Shown in pieces: positions 1 through 10,300 of a DNA stretch of 21,117 bases. Made by a program: the position numbers and the translations under genes. Below the pieces are notes generated by a model. The model did no database searches. It saw only the letters and a list, made by a program, of their open reading frames with translations, and had not been told where the DNA came from. Positions within the stretch are counted from its first letter, which is position 1. Each line of letters begins with the position of its first letter. The DNA is from Baffinella frigidus. Its lineage: Eukaryota > Cryptophyceae > Cryptomonadales > Baffinellaceae. Location: assembly GCA_026770585.1 (NCBI GenBank), contig MU646544.1:102102-123218 (forward strand), read 5' to 3'.

Positions 1-232
1 GGGGGGGGGGGGGGGGGGGGTGAGCGCGGAGTGATGGAAGTTGGTCGGTGCTTGAGGGGCTGACATGTGCTGCCAGTGCCTGGGGAGGAAGGTGTCTGGC
101 GGAGGCTGTTTGGTGTGGTCGGGAGTAAGAGAGGCAGCTTGACGAATCGGGGAGGGTCAGGTAGGGACACGGAAGGTCGGGCCTGGGTAGAGAGAGGGGC
201 GGGCAGGAGCTGAGAGGTGCGCACCGCAGTAA
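1..232. other. Poly-G start and unassigned flank
   Basis: The first 20 bases are all G, followed by GC-rich sequence in which I see no exon, RNA gene or promoter. The poly-G may be a real homopolymer, or an assembly or end-tailing artefact. Confidence 0.6.
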
Positions 233-238
233 AAGTGT

Positions 239-280
239 TCCATCCACTCTGATTTGTTCCCTCAAATCAGAGTGGATGGA
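239..280. repeat. Perfect 18-bp inverted repeat (hairpin)
   Basis: Arms 239-256 and 263-280 are exact reverse complements around a 6-base loop. The best 3' splice site of the following alanine-rich exon (AG at 269-270) lies in the right arm, so the hairpin could mask it in pre-mRNA. That effect is inference. Confidence 0.85.
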
Positions 281-631
281 CCAGCACCCCTCCAAACGAA
301 CAAAACCGGGAGGGGGGGAACGAAGACCGCAGCAGCGAAAACGGTGGCTGATCAGGCGGTTGCTGAGCAGGCGGCTACTGCGAAAGAGGAGGCTGCAAAG
401 GCAACTGCAGACCAGGCTGCGGCTGAGCAGGCAGCCTCCGAGCTGGCGGTAGCTGAGCAGGCAGATGCTGAGAAGGCTGCTTCCGATCTGGCGGCCGCCG
501 AGAAGGAGGCTGCTGAGAAGGCCGGGGCAGAGACTTCGGCGGCTGCTGAACAGGCGGCTGCTGAGAAGGGCGCTGCTTACGAAATATCCCCGGAAGATCT
601 GAAACGTGTCGCCGCGTTTGTGGCAGAGCAG
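271..631 (+). CDS. Candidate exon, Ala/Glu/Gln-rich repeat protein segment
   Basis: An open reading frame of 120 codons is dominated by short degenerate repeats such as AEQAA, ADQAAAEQ and AEKEAAEK. This composition fits a long helix or coiled coil, followed by a less repetitive EISPEDLKRVAAFVAEQ. There is no ATG at its start. A pyrimidine-containing acceptor (AG at 269-270) and a donor (CAG|GTGCGG at 631/632) suggest an internal exon. It lies on the same strand as, and upstream of, the Roc-COR-TIR-SAM gene and resembles the low-complexity exon at 2554-2744, so it may be a 5' exon of that gene. I could not find the exon that would link it in phase to the P-loop exon. It could also be a separate gene or non-coding repeat. 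Confidence 0.4.
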
Positions 632-1251
632 GTGCGGCAGAGTTTCCCTCCACTCACGTTTGATCCGATTCTGTCTTGCCCTGTGTCATTCCCTATCCCG
701 TCCTGCAGCAAGGTTTTGTTGTTGAGACATGGGACACGACAGGCAGAGAGTGCAACAGTTTGTTTTCAGATATGAGGGGCGTTGCAGATGAGTCTGACCG
801 TGTGTGAAACTACTCTGCATTCGATCTGCCTGCGATCCGACCGCATTGGCCGGCCCATGCACTCGAATATCAGACACCGCCAGTACAACATCACGTAACA
901 CAAAGGTTTCGCTCGGCAGGGAGGAAAGGAGTGCCGCATGAGCCGGATCACGATTCTCGGACAGGTTCGTACCGTTGTTGCCCCCAACCGCCTCAACACG
1001 GAGCACACCTGCTGTCAAACAGAGCGGTTGTTCAGGGGACATGGCAACCTCGCGACTGAAAGATAGCATCGCCGTCAACTGCTGCAATCGGTGATTTCTT
1101 CTGGGGGCCCTCTTCTCTGAAAACCGCTCTATCTCGAAAAATGCAAACACGGAGGACAGATGTGAAGAGGGTACCTTTTCCTTCATAGCTATCCATGGGG
1201 GTTCTCTGTCGGCAGCTGGAGCAGGATGGCACACGCTCCAGCTGCCGACAG
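632..1251 (+). other. Unassigned stretch upstream of the P-loop exon
   Basis: No exon can be supported here. Short open stretches occur on both strands, including a long antisense frame without recognisable domains. A strong-looking acceptor (TTTGTTTTCAG, 759-769) leads only to quickly closing frames. The 5' exons of the Roc gene may be hidden here. Confidence 0.4.
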
Positions 1252-1252
1252 A
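1205..1252. repeat. Perfect 18-bp inverted repeat (hairpin)
   Basis: Arms 1205-1222 and 1235-1252 are exact reverse complements with a 12-base loop. Outside them, ATCCATGG and TATGGAT extend the symmetry imperfectly. It lies immediately 5' of the P-loop exon. Confidence 0.85.
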
Positions 1253-1261
1253 AAATCCTCT

Positions 1262-1368
1262 ATGGATATCTGCGCCGCGCAACAACTGTGTTTGAAACGT
1301 AACCGCGTCGCTCGAATGGCGCAGGGGCGCATCGGCAAGACAGCTCTCTACAACGCTCTGATGGGCAG
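1262..1368 (+). CDS. Exon: Roc P-loop (G1)
   Basis: The frame reads RMAQGRIGKTALYNALMGR before the donor GGCAG|GTACTG. AQGRIGKT fits the Walker A consensus [AG]-x4-GK[ST], with alanine at the first position where most Roc domains have glycine. The frame is open back to 1166, so the true 5' boundary is uncertain. The exon ends two bases into a codon and is completed by G1568. Confidence 0.75.
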
Positions 1369-4300
1369 GTACTGAGGGGTCTTGCTGGTTTATGTTTCCG
1401 TGCACATGACTCTTGCAAGCATGCTTTCTGTTGAAAAATGTTATGATAAGGTGTTGGTAACAAACTTGTAAAAATCTTCATTTTGAGTTTGTACCACGAA
1501 AGTTTGAGGCGGGGGCCCATGAGGGCGTTCTGGATTGCAACGATATTCCCTTACACATTTGCTGAAGGGGTCCACTGTTTTCGGATTTTGATAAGTCGAG
1601 CGTGATGCGCAGGGAGTTCACGGCGGACACGCCCAGCACGGTTGGCGTCAACGAAGAGATATTCGAGTCGCAAGGTCCGCTCTTCCTGACCCGCTTCATC
1701 TTCTGGTCTTGACGCGACTCACACGGTTGCTGCATGTTCCGAGCTTTCCCTGGTCTGAGCATGCCCGATTTATTCATCGTCCGCACCCTTGTTTTCCTCG
1801 CAGGGACGGACATGCAGGGGTGGAAACCGTACCTCCGCGCAGAGCACAAGGTCCGGCTGCCCCCCTCTGTTAGTGCGCTCTGTGAGCCTCGGTCGGATAG
1901 GTTGTGAGCCTCGGTCAGACAGGTGACGAGCCTCGGTTGTCCGACCGAGGCTCACACGCTCAGAGGAGCGCGCTGTTTCATGGTTGGTCCCGTTTGTTTG
2001 CGTCTTGTCACCAGTGCTGTCGATCGGTGGCCAGGGGTATCGATCACTCGTTACAGATTGATGTGGTGTTACTGACGGGTGTATCCGTGCGACGTTCAAC
2101 GGCAGCCTCCCGTGTGTCTTCCACTGCTTGCTCGCATTGCATGTTGCCAAAAGAGACAATTGCCGAGAGTGAGTCACTTCGCGCCATGTGTTCCCACACC
2201 GGACTGCGTGTTCGGAGGGGGGCGGGCTTCGACGCCGCTTGTGCGTACCGTGAGGCCTAAAGTTCCAGTAGAGCGAGATCCCCGTGTGGCGATTGTCTCA
2301 TCGAATGGCCTTGACAGGAGCTGGATGTAGCTCACGCGCACGTCGCCGCCAAGGAGCTGCGCCGGCGAAAGGTCCTTTCCGCTAGTGGGGCTATTGGAGC
2401 TTTCTTGACCAGAGCAGACGACAGCCCGGCACCGGCCCTGTATGTTCCACTCCGTTGGACCGTTTGCAACTTTCAAACGAGCACACTGTGGGGCGTGCGC
2501 GAGTGGCACCAGGGAAAGACTCAGGCGAGGTGGTCGGCGTTGTTCAAACTCAGGAAAAATGAAACCTTCGCAGGAGGAAGCGACGCAAGAGCCCCCCAAG
2601 TCGCCTCGCGAGCCTGAGGAGATGCGTCAGGCCACGGACGCCGGATTGCAGGAGGCGACCGAGGGGGACGCTGCGAAGCCCAAGCCCGTGGCAGATCCCG
2701 CTGCGGAGCAGCAGCTTGATGCGGAGCCTGCTTCGAAAGCTCAGGTGAGTCCTGGGAGTCGTGGGAGGCTTGGTTGGAAGGAGCGGCCTTGGGCGCACAG
2801 AGGTCGCTGGAGCCTTGCCTCGTGTGAGCCTGACGTGAAAAGCTCCTGCACCCCCCCGATAGCGTAGAACGACAGGCAGGACCAGTGCTGGTCCTGGACC
2901 TGCCTGTCGTTCTACGCTAGCGGGGGTGTTCGGTCTCACTGAACAGGGCGCCGCATGAGCTGACAAACGTTGATTAACTCGAGGCAGGTCCGTTTAAATC
3001 ACCTCGGTGGCTGAGCGGATCCAGACCAGTTGGTTGCCAATAAAGAACTCTCTCTCTAACTCTGGCCTGGCCTGCGCTGTCAGGGGCGGACGCAGAGCGC
3101 AGAGAAGAGGGCGGAGCCGAGAGGGGGCGGAGGGTTCGAGACGGTGACGGCGGCGATTGGAAACGATGCCATGTCGGTGTACAATGCGCGGGCCGCCGTG
3201 TCCACACGCCCCGCCCCAGACGCGATCACGAAGTTCGACGCGGATCTCGTTTTTGAGTTGGCGTCCAAGGGCGTGGAGGAGCGTCTGAAGCTTGCGGTGT
3301 GGGACTTTGGAGGGCAGTCCAACTTCTACTCGCTGCACCTCCTCTTTCTCTCGCGCGCTGGCGTGTACCTCCTCCCGCTGGACATGCGCAACTTCACGCT
3401 CTCGGCCGATCCTGACCGGAAACGCGACGCACTGGTCTTCGTCCGCTTCTGGCTCTCCAGCGTGTACAGCTACACAGCCGTGCTTGGGGGCCGTCCCGCG
3501 CCAGTGTTCTTCGTCGGGACGCACAAGGACACTGTGGCCACCCCGAAGGAGCACGAGGAAATCAACGCGTTTCTGTACGATCACCTGCACGTGAGCCCGT
3601 CGTGGGCCTGCGTGCAGCCGTTCCTCCAGGGCGAAGTGTCGACAGGGAGAGGGAAGATGTGGTTCTTCCCAGTGGACAACACGCGCGGCAAGGAGGACAA
3701 GGTGGTGCAGACGCTCATGGCTGCAATCGAGGAGGTGATCGAGAAGGAGGACTACGTCAAGCAGAAGGTACGGTGCATGCGGGTAGGGAAATGGCGTTGA
3801 CGCTGAATCTTTTTGCACCGCGTGGCCTGGTACCTCCGCGTCAACACTGTGGAAGAGAGACAGATTGGTAATTTAGTGCCAAACAACCAGCGTCAGCGCT
3901 GCACATGCCTTCCGCATTGTGCTAAAATCTAAACGCCGTGTCGGCCGCGCTTACGAGCTTTTGCCGGATGGAACACTGTGGAAAGGGTTAGTGCTCATCG
4001 TGTGCTTGTTTTTCAGAGGGTCCAGACGTCGACTGACTGTGAGCGGTGCGACCGAAGGTGCCGTTTTCGTGGATGGCCTTGTACGACGAGCTGCAGTCGC
4101 CAGAGCGGCAGGCCGAGAAGACCATGAAGTTCTCCGAGTGCACCTCCCTAGGCGCGACGCTGGACTTCGGACGCGGGACCATGTCTCTCGAGGAGGAAGT
4201 GCGCGCGTGCCTGCTCTTCTTCAACCGCCTCGGGTTCGTCATGTACTTTGACGAGGAGGCTCTCCGCGACCTCGTGATCCTCAACCCCGTCGGCTTCCTC

Positions 4301-7300
4301 ATCGGCCCCATCACCAAGGTATTTTCCTGGCTAAGACAAACTCATCTCCAAATGAAATGCGGTCAGAGCCGGAACTCCTCCACAACCAAGACGTCCAGAA
4401 TATATCGATGCCCTTATGAAGCCGCCTCCTACTGTCCACTCGCCCCAGTTGGTTCTTTCGAACGCTTGCACCGTTTTTTTGCATGCACCCTGGCATATCG
4501 GTCTTCCGAGGTGCACCCGGGCATGCATCGTGTGGCTGTGGCTTGAAACTTTCCAGAAACCTTGCGTTCGATGGCTCATTTTGAGTTCTCAAAGTGGTTT
4601 GCGAGGTGCTGGGTACATAGTCGCGCGTGGCATCAGCGCTTCCCAGCGTGTAGCTTTGGCGCCAAGTGTGATGGCCAGACACGGACGCGGCGCATGCGGT
4701 GAGAATCTGTGGTGCGGCAGGTAATCTGCGACCATCAGATCCACCATGTGGCAGAGTACGAAGAGGTCCGGAGAAGCTTCCCGGATGAGCTTCAGGAGCT
4801 GACGAACCATGGCGTGGTGCACCGCAAGCTGCTGTCCATCCTGTGGAAAGACTTCGAGAACCGGGAGGAGCTGGAGCAGCTGGCGGTGAAGTTCGGGCAG
4901 ATGTTGCCTCTGCTGCACGATGGCGGTCTCGACCCTGGCGACGCACGCTACCTGGTCCCGTCCGTGCTTCCCCAGGGCCTGCTGGAAGGTGCGAGAGCGC
5001 CGACGAAGCTGACGGCGTTCATTGTCGTGGGGTCTGCAAACAAGATCAAGGGGGGTTGGGATTGCTTTGTGACGGTGCAGCAGGTGATCCGCGAGGGCTT
5101 CTATCCCATGGGGGTGTACGCGCGATTGGTGTGCGCGGTCGTCGCATGGATGCAGACGGTCGACGGCGTTTCGATCACCGCGCTTCACGGCAAGCTTTCG
5201 GCGACGGAGGCGCGGCTTGTGTTCGGGGCACACTCGTTCACGCTTCTGCTCTCGCAGACGCAAGGCTGCATCCGCGTCGAGATCTCGACCGCGAACCCGC
5301 GCGAGGTGGTGGACAAGCTGCAGCAGATGCTGCTCAGGGTCCTGTCCGAGTGCGCGCCCAGCCTCGCCGCCGTCATCGCTGTCCCCGGTGTGTGCCAGGC
5401 TCCCCTCGAGGCTAGGTTGCCCGGAGTCGCATCCTGCTCCCGCATCGCGCCACAGGGCCCCTGGTGTTAATTTGGGCGATTGGTCAGCTTGCGATTGCTC
5501 ACGAAGGGACTGTTGATGGAACTGAACTTGTGCTGGTGTTCGGCCAGCCAGGTGCATTCACCACCCTGTTGCAAACCCTGTCCAGCTCATTCAACACTCC
5601 TACATCGGAGGCTCCTAACACGCGTGCCTGCTCCCCCGCAGCGGACGGGGGTGCCGCCCCTGGTGGCTACGCGGACTACCAAGGGGAGCTGCTGCTGCTC
5701 GACGGGCCCCGGGGGCTGGTGGAGGCGCTGGAGCAGGGCAAGGGCGTGACGACCGGCGCAGGGTTCCGCACGTGCAAGGTTATGCGGATGCTTCTTGAGG
5801 CGTGGCTGCCGCCAAGCGGGCTCCGGCCCTGGTACCACCTCTTCGAGTCGTACCGGCAGGGCGGGCTAGACTCTGAGCTCACGGAGGCGCTGTTCCACGC
5901 GCTCTCACGCCAAGTGGGCCCTGCTGAGGAGCCGGTGCAGGTCTTCCTCGACAAGCGGCGGCTGCAGAATGGCCAGAACTTCCGCGATGATTTCTCGAAG
6001 GCGCTGATCGACTCGCACATCGCTCTCCCGGTACTGAGACTCTCTCTCTCGCACGCCTGTTGACGGTTCAGGGTTTTCTGGTATACAGCCTGCCCGGTTC
6101 GGATACCATCCCGGCACGCACCCTGCCTGTTTTTGTGAACGAATCGAATCTCTCGGCAATCGATGGTGCCGGAGGGGTGGCCTTGGTTGCGTCTGGAATG
6201 TGCGGGCGCGTCCAGGGGGCACTTGCGTGCCAAACCCAGGAGCTTTGCGTCACTGCGCCGGTCTCGGTTCCAGGACTCCTGCCCAGAGGAATACGTGGAA
6301 ATGTCTGGACGCTGAGCTCTGTGCGTGGACGCTCAGGTGATATCGAGCGAGGCGCTGAAGCGGATGTCGAAGCTGAACGAAAACTCGGAGGTCGACAACG
6401 TGCTGCTCGAGTGGATGATCATCTTGGAACTCAAAGCATGCGGGTAAGCGCGCGCGGGACGCTAGGGGTCGATATCTGTGGTCAGGTTGCAGAATTTCTC
6501 TCTCGAAGTTACCTCCGTCGCCACTCTGTACCTACAACCTTGTTCCCACGGATCGAGACCATTGCGCAGCGTCGCAACTTGGCTGCACACGCCATCAACG
6601 ACCATGGAGCAAGCCTATAGTCTTGTCCAGCACACTGCCTCAGCCATGAACAGTGGATTCAAATTCTGCGACGGCAATTCACGCCCGGTGCTCGACATGC
6701 GCGCAGGTCACTTGCAAGCTGTGTGCCGCTGCTGCTCGGCGACGTGCTCCCCGAATCTAGCGCCGAGCTGGTCTCGGCCCTCGCATCTGTTCACGACCAC
6801 AACCTCCCCGACAAGGTGCCCTGCCTCCCCCTGGAGAGATTTTTGATTTATTGCCGAACAACCAGCGCCAGCGCCGCACACGCCCCACGCATTTGGCTAT
6901 TTACTGTACCCCGTGTCGGCTGCTCTTACGAGCTGTTTCCAGATTAATTCGATCTCCACCTGCCTCCCCCCACTATCCATATCTCATGGTGCTGGGTGTG
7001 GGTTTTAGGGGAGGAGGTTTGAGCTGCTGTTGAAGCGGCAGATGCCTTTCCAGGATCCTTCAAGTTATAGGGCCGCTAAGGCCTCGTAGAACGTGCTTAT
7101 GCTGACCAAATGCGAGCGAACAGGTAGCAAAGCGCACGGTGGAGGAGGCGACGAACCTCCTGGCGAATAACAACCTCACGGCGTCTCCGAAGCTTGCCTC
7201 CCGCACTGTCAAGGAGGTTAGTGCAACTTCACACGCCGGAACGAGACACTCGGTGCGGGAAACTTCCCGCATCATGCAGCTGGTTATGCGCGACGGAGAG

Positions 7301-10300
7301 AGAGATGATTGGTGTAGAGGGGGGGGGGTGCGGGGCTGATGTACAGCTCAACAACGTTGAACCTCCATCGAAACCCTCGCACGAGAGATACAGAGAGTGG
7401 TTGCGGTAGAAGGATAAAGAGAGACGGGATGCGCGAGAGGCGGAAGGGGTGTGCATGAAGAGAAAGAGGCAGGGACGGAAGAGTCAGACCATGTAATCCG
7501 AGAGGAAGCATGGCTTTTCTGCAGAAAAAGTTCCGGTGTCCGCCTATGTTGGGAGTTCAAAGAACATAAAAGACCTAAAGGACCTAAACCGCCCACCACC
7601 AACCACAGGTTGTGGCTGAAATGCTGAACTTCATCGGCATCCAGGCCTGGGCCATCCACTCCTCCCACGGACAGACGGTGCCTCCCTGCCCCGGTCTGTC
7701 TGCTGTGTAGATTCGAGCCATCGTGGAGGATCCATCAACCAGCAGGGGATGTCTCCCCTGAGGGGCTTGCTGGTTGGCTCTGTCGCACGCGCGAGGACTG
7801 GTTGCGGCAGCTCGGTCCCATGACTAGAGTCGTGTGTAGAGAGATTGGTAATGTATTGCCAAACAACCAGCGTCAGCGCCGCACATGCCTCACGCACTGT
7901 GCGAGTTGTGTGTAGTTCTCTGCACCTGAAGTGTCGTTATCCGTCTGCGCAGGTGCCTGTGACGAGTCGGAGGCAGGACTGCAAAAGTCGGCTTGTGAAG
8001 CACTGCGTCGAGGTCCGATTTCCCACCGAGGAACGGCTCTCCCTCAGGGTTATTCGTTGCTCGATTCCAAATACCACAAAAGTGAAACTTTCGGGTGGTC
8101 ATGTTTCTGGCATTTCGAAATCCCGCGTTTCCCCAGATTGACGGGAAACTGGAAGCGCGCCCCTCAACCCCGAGCGAGCGCTTTTCGGGCTCGGAACTCT
8201 TTGCGCGTTTTTCCTGGAAATGGCCCCAATACTTCTGCGCAAATTACTGGCACTACTCATATTTCTGGCATTCGCGAGGGGCGAAAGGAAACTCTCGGCC
8301 CTGAACCCTAAACGTCCACTGCAGGTTGTCATGCAGGCCATTCAAGGCGTTGGCAAAAGTGGTCCCAAGGTGACGCCAGCGAAGGCGCCAGACGTCCCCG
8401 CCACCGGTGAGTGGCCTTCTCTCGATACCAGGCCCAGTCAGTCGGAATTAAGGACATGCGCCGCCCTAGGGTGGTCCTACCGTAGGGCTAGTCCTAGGAG
8501 CATAGGACCACCCTAGGGGCGGTGCGCACAGCCTGCACGCGCGTGCTGTGGACGGGTACTGGCGGATGGTGGCGGATGGTGACGAGGTTTGACTGTCGGC
8601 GTCAACAATCTTGGCGTGCTCAATGAAATAACGTTGGCAGATTAGCACGCCCGTGAACGCGGTTGTGTCGGTCGTGCACGGTTGTAACGCAGCGGCCCGG
8701 CAGGTGCATCGCTGCAGGACACGCCTGGCCGCGACCGCCCCCGCCTGGCCCCCCTCCCTGCGCCCCCGGTAGCCCTCCCTCCTCCACCACCGCGGTGAGT
8801 TGGCATCGTTGCTGCCACCACCATCATGCGTGCTGCAGGGTCGCTGCGAGTCCCCTCTGTTTCCCTCGTCGGATGTGGTGACGGTGTAATGCGGCGGCGT
8901 GTGGTGTGACGTGACGTGTGACGTGATGTGGTGTGATGCCGTCGCGCGCCGGGGCAGGGCACGCGCGGTGGCGTGACCAGTGTTGTGCACGGGCTCCAAA
9001 CCACCCAGCGGTTTCTTACCCCCACGCCCGGAAGCAGGCTACGAAGGAGCCGGCGGCGAATGTGAGGGCGTGGCTCCAGCAGCACGGGCTCGAGAGCGTG
9101 GCGGCAGCGCTGCAGGGAGTGGGTGTCGAGACCGTCGCGCACCTCTCCAAGGTCGAGGAAGAGGTCGGGGCCCTGCCGATGCCACGCGGGGACGCGAGGA
9201 CTCGCGTCGCGGTGCGGCGCGAGTCCCTGAGTCGGTTTATGGGTGGGCGACCTAATTCCAGCGTCAACCTGATGCTTCAGACGCTCCGCGCAGATTGCTT
9301 GCCGCTCGAGCTCGTTCGGTAGATGTCAAGTGAGAAGTTAAGATGCGTGTACACGTTTGAACGGTGCTGGTGCAAGACTCGTACGGCCTGGCGACAACCT
9401 TCCTCTTCTGGCAAGCTTGGCACCAGCGGCAGCCTCTGATTGTCAGGATGCGAGCCTGTGTCTTCCGAGAGGGTCGCTCATCGCATGAGCAACTTCCCGT
9501 CCCCGCAGGACTTCGAGGCGATGAAGATGAGCGGGGTCAAGCCCATCCAGATGCGGGAACTCCGCGCCGCGATCGACTCCCTGAAAGACGAAGCGGTCCC
9601 CGCCCCCGCCCCCAGCGGCCCGACTGCTAAACCCTAAACCCTAAGCCCTGAACCCTGAACCCTAAACCCTACACCCTAAACCCTAAACCCTAAACCCTAA
9701 ACCCTAAACCCTAAACCCTAAACCCTAAACCTTAAACCCTAAACCCTAGACCCTAGACCCTAGACCCTAGACCCTAGACCCTAAACCCTAAACCCTAAAC
9801 CCTAGACCCTAAACCCTAAATCCTCCGGTGCGTGACCTCTGCGACTTCGCTACGAGGAACTCCCTCCGAGGTGACGGCGTGAAGTAGAGCCTACGCACAC
9901 CGTGTACAGCCCTCTTAGCCTCGCCGCCGGCTCGCACCCGCCGCTGAACCCTAGACAACCAATGCAGGCTGCTACGAAGGCGAGTCACGACGTTGGGAAA
10001 AGTGGTCCGAAGGGGGAGATGCCAGTGATGATGGCTCCACACGTCCCCGCCACTGGTGAGTTGCCGCCTCTCGACACCAGACCCTAGCAGCCTGAGTGGT
10101 GCCGGATAGTGACGAGATTTGATTGCTGGTGACGGTGCTTTGGGCCTGCACAGGTTGGCGCCGGTGACAGGACGGGCTGGTGCAGAAATTGTTAACGCCC
10201 GGGACCGTGGTTGTGTCGGTTGGGCCTGGTTGTAACGTAACGGTCCGGCAGGTGCATCGCTGCAGGACACGCCTGGCCGCGATCGCCCCCTCCCTACGCC

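Noticed and set aside
686-1405. Antisense open frame of 239 codons
   Set aside because: It overlaps the P-loop exon, has no family resemblance and is kept open by GC bias.
2994-3818. Antisense open frame of 274 codons
   Set aside because: Shadow of the Roc core exon; the + strand carries all conserved motifs.
4589-5557. Antisense open frame of 322 codons
   Set aside because: It is the shadow of the COR exon, with Arg/His/Leu-rich composition and no recognisable domain.
8642-9142. Antisense frame over the cassette 1 intron
   Set aside because: GC-driven open frame; the duplicated intron sequence explains its partial copy at 9809-10387.
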